Positions 35,547-43,520 of a DNA stretch of 64,000 nt are shown here, piece by piece. How positions within the stretch are numbered: position 1 is the stretch's first letter; every line of letters begins with the position of its first letter. The notes under the pieces were generated by a model. The model worked only from the letters and a program-made list of their open reading frames with translations. It was not told the origin of the DNA and did no database searches. The DNA comes from Ensifer adhaerens (GTDB lineage: Bacteria > Pseudomonadota > Alphaproteobacteria > Rhizobiales > Rhizobiaceae): the NCBI RefSeq assembly GCF_020035535.1, contig NZ_CP083351.1, positions 558,001 to 622,000 on the forward strand, read 5' to 3'. The position numbers and the translations under genes were made by a program.

Positions 35547-36761
35547 ATGAGCATCAATGAGACGAGCGCGGCACCCGGTGTCGTCGATCGTGACCAACAG
35601 CAGGCGCGGCGGTTGCGTAACCGGTTGCGCTACGACGCCATCCAGTTCGCGATAATCGCCCTGGCGATCGCTCTGGTTGGTGTCCTGGCCTACTGCGTGA
35701 AAGAAGGGCTTGCCGCAAAGGGCATCAAATTCAGCTTCGCGTTCCTCGCCAACACGGCGGGCTTCGACATCAGCGAAGGCAAGACGCTTTCGTTCGGGGA
35801 AGAGATCCTTCCGGTGTTCGAGGCCTTTACGTCCGACAGGACGAACGGTGCGGCCTTCGTCACGGGCATCTTCAACACGGCGAAGGTGGCAGTGCTCGCG
35901 ATCGTCTTCAGCACGATCTTGGGCACGCTCTTCGGGGTCGGACGCCTTTCGACCAACTGGGTCGTCAGGAACCTCTGCTTCTGGATCGTGGAGTTCGTCC
36001 GCAACACTCCGCTTCTGATCCAATTGGTCTTCTGGTACTTCGCCGTCGTTTTGCAGTTCCCACCGCTCGCCTCCGCCGCCAAATGGTACGGTGGCGTCAT
36101 TATCAGCCAGCAGGGCCTCCATTTTCCTTCTCTTTCCTGGGCCGGGGATGGCTCGCCGATTTCCATTGCGCTCGCGACGGCCACCTGGCTGGCGTTTGCC
36201 GGAGCGGTTTTCGATCCGGTTGGCAAGATGCGACGCGCCTGTATGATTGCACTCGCGGTGATGATAGGTGTGCTGCTTGCAACGGACATGTTGTCGGTCG
36301 ATTATCCGGTGGCTTCGCGCTTCCAGGCGAGTGGCGGCACAAGTCTAAGCCCCGAGATGGCCGCACTTCTGTTGGCCATCGTTGTGAACAGCGCGTGCTA
36401 TATCGCCGAGATTGTCCGCGGGGCGATCGACGCTCTCCCGAAAGGTCAATGGGAAGCGGCCGGGTCGCTCGGTCTAAGCCGTCGCGACACGATCAGCGAC
36501 ATCATCCTACCCCAGGTGTTTCGTGTCGTGCTCCCGTCCTTCGGAAATCAGTACATCAGCCTGACCAAGAACACCGCGCTCGGGATCGCGATTGGCTATC
36601 CGGACCTCTTCAACATCTATGGCACTGTCGCCAACCAGACTGGCCACAGCCTCGAAGGCATCGTCATCGTCATGGCGTCGTATCTGCTTTTGAGTTGGAC
36701 GATCAGTGCAGTCGTTTCCTTTGCCGACAGGCGTCTGAACGTCGTGGGAGCAAAAAGATGA
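35547..36761 (+). CDS. aapQ: amino-acid ABC transporter permease (AapQ type)
   Basis: The 404-residue inner-membrane protein has about eight helices. Its C-terminal half carries the permease signature around E-I-V-R-G-A-I-D-A-L-P-K-G-Q-W-E-A-A-G-S-L, the EAA loop that contacts the ATPase. The long insert between the first and later helices is typical of AapQ rather than HisM/Q. GGAG lies eight bases before the ATG. Its stop overlaps the next permease start by four bases. Confidence 0.92.
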   Translation: MSINETSAAPGVVDRDQQQARRLRNRLRYDAIQFAIIALAIALVGVLAYCVKEGLAAKGIKFSFAFLANTAGFDISEGKTLSFGEEILPVFEAFTSDRTNGAAFVTGIFNTAKVAVLAIVFSTILGTLFGVGRLSTNWVVRNLCFWIVEFVRNTPLLIQLVFWYFAVVLQFPPLASAAKWYGGVIISQQGLHFPSLSWAGDGSPISIALATATWLAFAGAVFDPVGKMRRACMIALAVMIGVLLATDMLSVDYPVASRFQASGGTSLSPEMAALLLAIVVNSACYIAEIVRGAIDALPKGQWEAAGSLGLSRRDTISDIILPQVFRVVLPSFGNQYISLTKNTALGIAIGYPDLFNIYGTVANQTGHSLEGIVIVMASYLLLSWTISAVVSFADRRLNVVGAKR

Positions 36762-37882
36762 TCGCATACGCTTTCAAGTGGTCACGCCATAACCTCTTTG
36801 CCAAGCCGTTCGACGCGCTCCTTTCCCTGATCGTCATCCCGGGGACGCTCTGGCTCATATATTCGGCTCTTGCATGGGCATTTACGACCGCGCAGTGGGA
36901 TATCATCCCGCAGAGCATGCGTGTCCTGATGATCGGGATCTTCCCGGCCGATCAGGTCTGGCGTGCGTGGACGGCCGTCGGGATCATCGGTGCGCTTCTC
37001 GGGGCCGCACTCGGCTGCGTGTTCAGTTTCCGCGTCCACCATGCCTTTATTCTGGCAGTCCCGCCGCTCGCGCTTGCGGTTTCAGGACAAGGAATGGAGG
37101 TTTCCGGCCCTGCCGCTCTGGTCGTGGCGATCCTGGGGTGCGGATGGGCGCTGACCTCGTATGTGCCCCTGGCACGCAAAGTCCTGCTACCTGCATCGTT
37201 TACCGGGTTCATATCCATATTCGCCGTGATGGCGCCTCCAGGCGTTGGCCTGTGGGGAGGGTTGCTCCTCAGTATATTGCTGACGCTGGTGACCGCTGTT
37301 CTGTCACTTCCAATCGGCATCCTGCTCGCGTTCGGCCGTCGCAGTCGGTTTTCGAGCGTTCGCGTGATCTGCACGGGCTACATCGAGATCATGCGATCTC
37401 TACCGCTGATCCTGGTCGTCTACTGGATCTGGATCCTGATGCCGGTCCTGGCCACGGGATGGAACCTGGCAGATGTCGCACGCGGCATGATCGGTTTCAC
37501 GATCTTCTACTCCGCATATGTCGCGGAATATGTGAGGAGCGGACTGCAGGCGGTCCCACAGGGTCAGACCGAGGCTGCACGCTCCCTCGGCATGAGTGAG
37601 TTCGATATCAACCGTTCAATCGTTCTTCCGCAGGCGCTGCGCGTGGTCGTGCCTCCGCTTGTTGGCAACGTGCTTGATATCTTCAATGCAGCGCCGCTCG
37701 TCTTCATCATTGGCCTTACCGACTTCCTTCGAGCGGGCCAGATGATCCTCGCCAACCCGCAGTACGGCGACCGAACCTACGAAGTCTATTCCTTCCTGCT
37801 TCTGACCTATTTCCTCGCCGGCTCGATGATCACCTACGCCGCGCGCAAGCTCGAAGCACATATGGCCGTCGGCAGTCGCTGA
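36758..37882 (+). CDS. aapM: amino-acid ABC transporter permease (AapM type)
   Basis: The 374-residue permease starts at the ATG in ATGA shared with the upstream stop, and ends with the transport domain containing Y-V-R-S-G-L-Q-A-V-P-Q-G-Q-T-E-A-A-R-S-L, its EAA loop. With AapQ it forms the heterodimeric membrane channel. A longer in-frame reading from 36083 lies wholly inside aapQ and is not used. Confidence 0.92.
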   Translation: MIAYAFKWSRHNLFAKPFDALLSLIVIPGTLWLIYSALAWAFTTAQWDIIPQSMRVLMIGIFPADQVWRAWTAVGIIGALLGAALGCVFSFRVHHAFILAVPPLALAVSGQGMEVSGPAALVVAILGCGWALTSYVPLARKVLLPASFTGFISIFAVMAPPGVGLWGGLLLSILLTLVTAVLSLPIGILLAFGRRSRFSSVRVICTGYIEIMRSLPLILVVYWIWILMPVLATGWNLADVARGMIGFTIFYSAYVAEYVRSGLQAVPQGQTEAARSLGMSEFDINRSIVLPQALRVVVPPLVGNVLDIFNAAPLVFIIGLTDFLRAGQMILANPQYGDRTYEVYSFLLLTYFLAGSMITYAARKLEAHMAVGSR

Positions 37883-37906
37883 GCGGGCAAACATGGAGTG
37901 AAAGCG

Positions 37907-38665
37907 ATGACCACCATCGTTGAAATGAAAAAAATGAACAAGTTCTACGGCACGCACCACGTGCTGAAGGACATCGACCTAACAGTGACACGCGGCGAGG
38001 TAATGGTTGTTCTCGGGGCGAGCGGCTCCGGCAAGTCGACCCTTATCCGTTGTGTGAACGGCCTCGAGATGTACCAGCACGGCAGTCTCGTGGTCGACGG
38101 TTATCACATGCCCGTCGACGAAGACCGAAGACTAGGAGGCGAGCGCGAACTGGCGGAGATCCGCAAGGGCGTGGGGATGGTGTTTCAGCAATTCAACCTC
38201 TTTCCGCACAAGACAGTCGTCGAGAACATTACGATCGCGCCGATCCGTGTACGGAAGAAATCCAAGGAAGAGGCCGAGGCGGCTGCGATCAAACTCCTGG
38301 AGCGCGTGGGTCTGAAGGCGCATGCGCATAAGTATCCGGGACAATTGTCGGGCGGCCAGCAACAGCGCGTGGCCATCGCCAGGTCGCTGGCGATGGAACC
38401 CCATCTGATGCTCTTCGATGAGCCAACCAGCGCCCTGGATCCGGAAATGGTGGGGGAGGTCCTCGATGTCATGCGCGAACTCGCCGCTGAAGGCATGACC
38501 ATGATGATCGTCACCCACGAGATGGGGTTTGCCCGCGAGGTCGGCGACCGCGTTGTCTACATCGACCAGGGCTCAATCCTGGAGATCGCGAAGCCGGATA
38601 CCTTCTTCGACGATCCGCAGAATGACCGTGCCCGCTCCTTCCTGGCCCGCGTTCTGAAGCACTGA
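37907..38665 (+). CDS. aapP: amino-acid ABC transporter ATPase (AapP type)
   Basis: The 252-residue ATPase has Walker [11 protein letters not shown]-loop F-Q-Q-F-N-L-F, signature L-S-G-G-Q-Q-Q-R and Walker B L-M-L-F-D-E-P-T, followed by the H-loop T-H-E-M-G-F-A. It energises the AapJQMP importer. The ATG at 37907 is preferred over GTG 37898 because the GGAG at 37894 is better spaced for it. dsdA follows after 42 bases. Confidence 0.94.
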   Translation: MTTIVEMKKMNKFYGTHHVLKDIDLTVTRGEVMVVLGASGSGKSTLIRCVNGLEMYQHGSLVVDGYHMPVDEDRRLGGERELAEIRKGVGMVFQQFNLFPHKTVVENITIAPIRVRKKSKEEAEAAAIKLLERVGLKAHAHKYPGQLSGGQQQRVAIARSLAMEPHLMLFDEPTSALDPEMVGEVLDVMRELAAEGMTMMIVTHEMGFAREVGDRVVYIDQGSILEIAKPDTFFDDPQNDRARSFLARVLKH

Positions 38666-38707
38666 GCGAAACACATGGCAATCAACCATCGGCAACAGGA
38701 TAATGCG

Positions 38708-40036
38708 ATGACCGTCGAAGTACCGAACGCGCAACTTCTCCAGGAAGTGGCCTCGGCGTGGCCGACCCTATGGGTGAACCCGAAGTACAAGGCGGGCGCA
38801 ATCGACGGAGGAGACTTACCGGTAAATCCTTCCGATGTCCTGGACGCCAAACGGAACTGGGAGAGACTGGCTCCACTGCTCGCAGCGTGTTTCGAAGAAC
38901 TCGAAGCCACCGGCGGCGTCATCCGATCCGAACTGCTCGAGCTCAAGGCGTTGCGACACGCGCTGGAATATGGCTCGCCGGAGTACGGTCGCCTGTTCAT
39001 GAAGGCTGACAGCGAGCTTCCCGTGGCCGGTTCCATCAAGGCAAGGGGAGGGGTCTACGAAGTGTTTCTTTTCGCCGAGGGACTGGCGAGGCAAAATGGC
39101 CTGCTGGCCGACGGGGGAGACATCCGCAAACTCGCCGGGGCCGAAGCGCGAGACTTCTTTTCTGGATACACGATCGCCGTCGGCAGTACCGGCAACCTTG
39201 GCTTGAGCGTGGGCATCGCCGCCCGGGCGCTGGGCTTCAAGGCAACCGTTCACATGTCCTTCGATGCGAAGCAGTGGAAGGTGGATCGCCTGCTTCGCCT
39301 CGGTGTCGAGGTTATCAAACATGAGGCCGACTACACGACTGCGGTGGAGAACGCGCGCGTCGTCGCGGAAGCGGATCCGTCCATCTACTTTGTTGACGAC
39401 GAAAAGTCTCGACACCTATTCCTCGGCTACAGCGTCGCGGCCTACGAACTGGCTGAGCAGTTGAAGGATCTGGGCGTAACTGTCGACGAAAACAACCCTT
39501 TGTTTCTGTATCTGCCTTGCGGCATCGGCGGCGCTCCAGGGGGTGTGACCTTCGGGGCAAAAGCAGTCTTCGGCGACAATGTCCATGCATTCTTCGTCGA
39601 ACCCGTCCAGTCGCCTTGCGCGTTGGTGCATATGATGTCGGGCTCCGAGGAACTGGTGTCGGTCTATGACGTCGGCCTTACCAACAAGACCGAGGCTGAC
39701 GGGATGGCGGTGGCGCGGATGTCTGCGTTCGTTGCGACCGTCATGCGAGAAATGTTGGCGGGCATCTACACTGCTCCCGACGCCGACTTGTTGAAGGCGC
39801 TGCTGTCTGCGTACGAGGCAGAGGGTTTACGCCTCGAGCCGTCCGCAACCGCGGCCTTGTTCGGCCCCGAGTTCCTCCTGCGCCACCCGCGCGGCGAAGA
39901 GTTCTGCGCGCAGCGCGGTATGCGGGACAAGATGGGACGCGCGACGCACATCCTCTGGACGACGGGGGGATCTTTCGTGCCGGACGAGCAGTTCGAAAGC
40001 TTTCTTGCACAGGCAAGGTCCTTGGTGCAGCGGTAG
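38708..40036 (+). CDS. dsdA: D-serine dehydratase
   Basis: The 442-residue PLP enzyme has the same length as E. coli DsdA and deaminates D-serine to pyruvate and ammonia. The PLP lysine is in G-S-I-K-A-R-G-G, S-T-G-N-L-G-L-S-V-G is the substrate/phosphate loop, and P-C-G-I-G-G-A-P-G-G is the glycine-rich cofactor loop. The ATG at 38708 with AGGA eight bases upstream is chosen over 38675, which has no ribosome site. In E. coli the partner is the permease DsdX; here an Aap-type ABC system takes that place. Confidence 0.94.
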   Translation: MTVEVPNAQLLQEVASAWPTLWVNPKYKAGAIDGGDLPVNPSDVLDAKRNWERLAPLLAACFEELEATGGVIRSELLELKALRHALEYGSPEYGRLFMKADSELPVAGSIKARGGVYEVFLFAEGLARQNGLLADGGDIRKLAGAEARDFFSGYTIAVGSTGNLGLSVGIAARALGFKATVHMSFDAKQWKVDRLLRLGVEVIKHEADYTTAVENARVVAEADPSIYFVDDEKSRHLFLGYSVAAYELAEQLKDLGVTVDENNPLFLYLPCGIGGAPGGVTFGAKAVFGDNVHAFFVEPVQSPCALVHMMSGSEELVSVYDVGLTNKTEADGMAVARMSAFVATVMREMLAGIYTAPDADLLKALLSAYEAEGLRLEPSATAALFGPEFLLRHPRGEEFCAQRGMRDKMGRATHILWTTGGSFVPDEQFESFLAQARSLVQR

Positions 40037-40118
40037 GCGCATGCGCGAACCTTTCGAGCAGTCGGGGTGATGGCCATTCCGATTGCCGGCTCACCCGTCC
40101 GGTGGTGCACGGCCCGGT

Positions 40119-40308
40119 CATCTTTCTGAAGCTGGCAAAGGCTCGCCCCGCGACATTCAGCCCGCTCAACCTTCAGGCGGCCGGGCTATGGGGAGTAGTT
40201 CCGGCGGTTGGCGCGGTCGGCTCCGACGAGCTGCGCTACAGACCTATTTGCCTATGTCGGATCATCGGTCGCGGCATCGAGAAGCACGTTTGTGTCGACG
40301 AATATCAC
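40119..40308 (-). pseudogene. remnant of a VapC PIN-domain toxin
   Basis: Directly at the antitoxin stop, a GTG overlapping TGA starts V-I-F-V-D-T-N-V-L-L-D-A-A-T-D-D-P-T, the canonical PIN N-terminus with the first catalytic Asp, and then a stop at 40252. About 80 bases further down the same strand, L-N-V-A-G-R-A-F-A-S-F-R-K resembles the later A-G-x-A-F-x-x-Y-R helix of VapC. The central part with the other acidic residues is deleted, so the toxin is dead. Confidence 0.75.
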
Positions 40309-40544
40309 GGCTCGTCACGGGTGAGTTCCATAATCGCGTCAGTGTCCAGCCCTTCGCCTGCGTGCCCCCGCAGTTTGGAAAAGCGGCAGGGCTGCTGCTT
40401 TTTGGCGTCGTGGACGAGAACGATGCTCCCATCCTGCGCGCCGCGGAAATCAACCTTGCTCCCAGGAACAATTCCCAGGAGGTCGCGCACTGATTTTGGA
40501 ATGGTAACTTGCCCTTTGGCTGTAACTTTCGTCGTCATCGCCAT
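40305..40544 (-). CDS. vapB: AbrB/MazE-family antitoxin (VapB type)
   Basis: The 79-residue protein has a swapped-hairpin AbrB DNA-binding domain (T-A-K-G-Q-V-T-I-P-K-S-V-R-D-L-L-G) and a C-terminal toxin-binding tail. It starts at ATG 40544 or 40538. Its stop overlaps the start of the PIN toxin gene, the normal VapBC arrangement, but the toxin is truncated, leaving an orphan antitoxin. It could still act as a repressor or neutralise a related VapC elsewhere. Confidence 0.85.
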   Translation of the reverse strand: MAMTTKVTAKGQVTIPKSVRDLLGIVPGSKVDFRGAQDGSIVLVHDAKKQQPCRFSKLRGHAGEGLDTDAIMELTRDEP

Positions 40545-41115
40545 TGCCCGATAAGGAATGATCTCATCAAGGTATTACTGCGCGGTCCTTTTTTCCAAGA
40601 GATTGCACGGATACCGCTCCGCTGGGCCTCCGCGACGTTACATCGTCCATAGGACCGAAAGCGGTGCAGCGTGCAATTTTTTCGCCGAATGGCGTCACGC
40701 GGTCGCGATCGTGTAAAAACGATGCCGTGCAGGAAGCGGTCGCCCACCGCCTCCTATAGCTTGTTGATGGACACCTGGTGGCTTCCAATATTATCGCGCC
40801 TTTGCCCGATCATTCATTGCATTGACGCCTTTCCATCCCTGCACAATACCGGCTTGATGGGCCGCGATTGGGAATCGTAAGCACTCGGAAATCTGGCAAG
40901 AAATGAAAGTTTGATTTCTCTAGTGATTGATGATGGAGATTAATCAAATTATGCTTTGTTTTTGTCGAATTGGCTCAATCTAGGTGACGTAACGAATTCA
41001 TAATTTCATAAGTTGTGTCTAGCCCACAAAAATCGCGTTATAGTTTGACTTGTGCGAAAATTTAAAATATCAAAAAAGCAAAAGCGCATTATAGCCCTCT
41101 TTTGGCGATAAAAGG
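40545..41115. other. AT-rich intergenic region upstream of hipA
   Basis: About 570 bases without a supported gene. From about 40880 the composition is far more AT-rich than the flanks, consistent with foreign DNA. TTGACT and TATCAA spaced by 17 bp near 41047-41075 are a possible promoter for the hipA pair. Confidence 0.45.
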
Positions 41116-41150
41116 AAGGACGAGCAAGCTATAATTATACAAGGACGAGC
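41116..41150. promoter_or_regulatory. direct repeats flanking a palindrome at the hipA start
   Basis: AAGGACGAGC occurs perfectly twice (41116-41125 and 41141-41150), with the 10-bp palindrome TATAATTATA (41130-41139) between them. The 25-bp period and the position just before the kinase suggest an operator for the HTH protein of the pair, although the second repeat lies inside the inferred coding region. Confidence 0.5.
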
Positions 41151-41187
41151 TGCGAGAATCCTGTTCAAAGACGAGGACGTAGGCGTC

Positions 41188-42309
41188 TTGTCGGAAACGG
41201 CGAGCGGCGGAACGCGTTTTTCCTACGATGCGGAATGGAGGGGCGACATTGCCTGCTGTTTTTCGAGCGAACGCCGGGAGCACGATTGGATCAATGGTCT
41301 GCATCCCTTCTTCCAACATCTTGGGCCTGAGGGATGGCTGCGGGAGCAGCAAGCGCGATTGGCTCATATCGTGGAGGATGACGATTTTGGCCTACTGCTT
41401 CGCTATGGGCGTGACTGTATCGGTGCGGTGAGCGTCGTGCCAACAGAGGAGCTTGTCGATTTTGGGAACGCGACGCCCACGACGGCCAACCCTGGCCGCA
41501 CTGTTTCTGGACACCAGAAAAAACTTCTGGTCGTCAAGACGCCAGGCGGATTCGAACCAGCCTCTGCAACGGGACCGGCTCCCTATATCGCGAAATTCAA
41601 TTCCGAACGTCTGCCCACCCTAGTACGAAACGAAAATCTGAGCCTGCAGTGGGCCGCAGTTGTCCTTGGCAAAGGAGAAGTCAACGAATTTGCGCTATCT
41701 TTCGTGCCAGCTGTCCGTGAGCAGGCGTTAATAGTGACGCGCTTTGACCGCAAGGGTCAAAGCAAACTGAGGCTTGAGGATTTCGCTCAGATTCTGAGCG
41801 TGCCACGAGGTGCTGACTACGCCGGAAAATATAACGCGTCCTATGAGGATGCCGCCGAGGTGATCAAGAGGTACTCAACGAGGTCCCAGATCGATCTGCT
41901 TCGCTTCTTCCGACGGCTCGTCGCCTTTGCCATCGTCGGGAATTGCGATGCCCATTTGAAGAATTTTTCGCTCTTGGAAACGTCGACAGGACTGCGGCTT
42001 TCTCCCGCCTACGATGTCCTGAACACTGCAATCTACGACGGATATGACCAGACGTTGGCACTGTCGCTCGGGGGAGACAAGATAAATCTCGACGTCTTGA
42101 CTGATGCCCACTTCAGGAGATTTGGCCGCTCGATCGGGCTTCCCGATCGGGTCGTCGACATCGTATTCGCCGAACTCAGACGCAATGTCGTAAAGGCGGC
42201 TCCAATCATCCGCCCTCCCGAAGCCGAGGGCGGCGAAGGTTTTCTAACTAGCTACGAAGAGATCGTGAGCAACTCATGTCAGAGGATATTGGGGGTGTAC
42301 CCCCGCTGA
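41188..42309 (+). CDS. hipA: HipA-family Ser/Thr kinase toxin
   Basis: The protein has at least 373 residues. The HipA N-subdomain is followed by the H-Q-K-K-L-L-V-V-K phosphate-loop region, A-P-Y-I-A-K-F (ATP lysine), N-C-D-A-H-L-K-N-F-S (catalytic Asp and Asn) and P-A-Y-D-V-L (Mg-binding Asp), so the kinase looks intact. HipA kinases phosphorylate tRNA synthetases or ribosomal proteins and induce persistence. Coordinates use the TTG at 41188. However, in-frame homology (A-R-I-L-F-K-D-E-D-V-G-V-L) extends back to about 41131, where only ATA, ATT or CTG codons exist, so the start is non-standard or lost. Its end overlaps the HTH gene by 34 bases. Confidence 0.8.
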   Translation: MSETASGGTRFSYDAEWRGDIACCFSSERREHDWINGLHPFFQHLGPEGWLREQQARLAHIVEDDDFGLLLRYGRDCIGAVSVVPTEELVDFGNATPTTANPGRTVSGHQKKLLVVKTPGGFEPASATGPAPYIAKFNSERLPTLVRNENLSLQWAAVVLGKGEVNEFALSFVPAVREQALIVTRFDRKGQSKLRLEDFAQILSVPRGADYAGKYNASYEDAAEVIKRYSTRSQIDLLRFFRRLVAFAIVGNCDAHLKNFSLLETSTGLRLSPAYDVLNTAIYDGYDQTLALSLGGDKINLDVLTDAHFRRFGRSIGLPDRVVDIVFAELRRNVVKAAPIIRPPEAEGGEGFLTSYEEIVSNSCQRILGVYPR

Positions 42310-43289
42310 ACTGGTCAGTTCTGGTCAGTGAAGCGCTGCGCCGGCGCAAGACAGAAGGGCTAACCCAGAAGGAGCATGCAGCTCTCTCCGGCGTGAGCAT
42401 TCCGACCATGGCCTCCTTCGATAGGGGCGAAACAACCCTGACATTGGCAAAAGCCTTCGATATTCTGCGGACCGTGGGCATGATCGAAGAGGCCTCCGCT
42501 GAAAGCGCCCAGGACTCATTCGTGAGCGACGCATTTGCCCGCTGGCGAAGTCTTGTCGATAAACTGCCAGTCCGTTCTCCCGGCCGCTTCCCCGACGGTT
42601 GGTATAGATTTGACTACGAACTGAAGGGTGATCTGAAGGCGTTCACCTTGAGAGAATTCGAGCGCGTCCTAAAGAAAGCCGAGACGCGCCATACGGGCTG
42701 GCCGGTATTTCTTATGTTGTCAGAACGGCAGGAATTCTTGCCGAGAGAAATGGACGGTCTCATCGAATGCTGGATTCGGCCTGAAGGCGACGGGACCACC
42801 CGCTTGGCCCTGGCAGATCCTGCACACTGTGATTTTTGGCGGGGTTCTCCGACTGGACGAATGTTCTCCATGCGAGGATACCAAGAAGACAGCGTTGAGA
42901 CATTTCCGCCCCACACGATCTTCGATACCTCTTTGCCGATTTGGCGGATGGGCGAAGCGTTGCTGCACGCGGCAAACCTTGCCCATTTGATGGCGGATGA
43001 CGGCGCCGAGATCACCATCAGATTTCGTGTCCTGTACACAGGTTTGGCAGGACGTGTGTTGCGCAGTTGGGCCAATCCCTTTGGCGACCTTCGTCTTGAA
43101 GGCGGCGGCGCCCGAAGCGATGAAGTAGTGCTTGAGACAGAGGTTGCCGCCTCCGAGGTAACGGACCGCCTGGCCGACTACCTCTATCCGATGGTCGCAG
43201 CTTTATACGAACGTTTCGGTGTCACGGGACTCAGTCCAAACCAGGTGGCTGTCGAGGTAGGTCGTCTGCTAAAAAGCAATGTCGGTTAA
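42276..43289 (+). CDS. HTH (XRE) protein with large C-terminal domain, HipB-position partner
   Basis: The 337-residue protein has an N-terminal XRE-type helix-turn-helix (residues about 15-65: L-T-Q-K-E-H-A-A-L-S-G-V and P-T-M-A-S-F-D-R-G-E). A 260-residue alpha/beta region that I do not recognise follows; it contains D-T-S-L-P-I-W-R-M-G-E-A-L-L-H-A-A and ends Y-P-M-V-A-A-L-Y-E-R-F. HipB antitoxins are usually about 90 residues and encoded before hipA. This one is nearly four times longer and encoded after it with a 34-base overlap, so it is best read as an antitoxin/regulator fused to a possible sensor. Confidence 0.72.
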   Translation: MSEDIGGVPPLNWSVLVSEALRRRKTEGLTQKEHAALSGVSIPTMASFDRGETTLTLAKAFDILRTVGMIEEASAESAQDSFVSDAFARWRSLVDKLPVRSPGRFPDGWYRFDYELKGDLKAFTLREFERVLKKAETRHTGWPVFLMLSERQEFLPREMDGLIECWIRPEGDGTTRLALADPAHCDFWRGSPTGRMFSMRGYQEDSVETFPPHTIFDTSLPIWRMGEALLHAANLAHLMADDGAEITIRFRVLYTGLAGRVLRSWANPFGDLRLEGGGARSDEVVLETEVAASEVTDRLADYLYPMVAALYERFGVTGLSPNQVAVEVGRLLKSNVG

Positions 43290-43520
43290 CGCCTTAGCTG
43301 CGTTTGGGACGGCGACCTGCCGCCGATACGGGATCCGCTTTGTCTGCTAACGAAGGACGGCCTGCAAAGTCGCGCTGGTTAAGCAAGATTCAACAATGCA
43401 GTCCTACGTGGACATCGTCTCAAAGCTCGGCCGGGGCTCGGATCTCTAGGAACGTTGGTAAAATGACCGCGCAGTTCCATAATTAAGCTTATGCGATAAA
43501 CGTCTGTAGCCGGGTACATT

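Noticed and set aside
36083..36757. Upstream in-frame extension of the AapM permease
   Set aside because: It lies entirely inside aapQ, is Arg/Pro-rich like out-of-frame GC-rich sequence, and the ATGA overlap start gives the normal family length.
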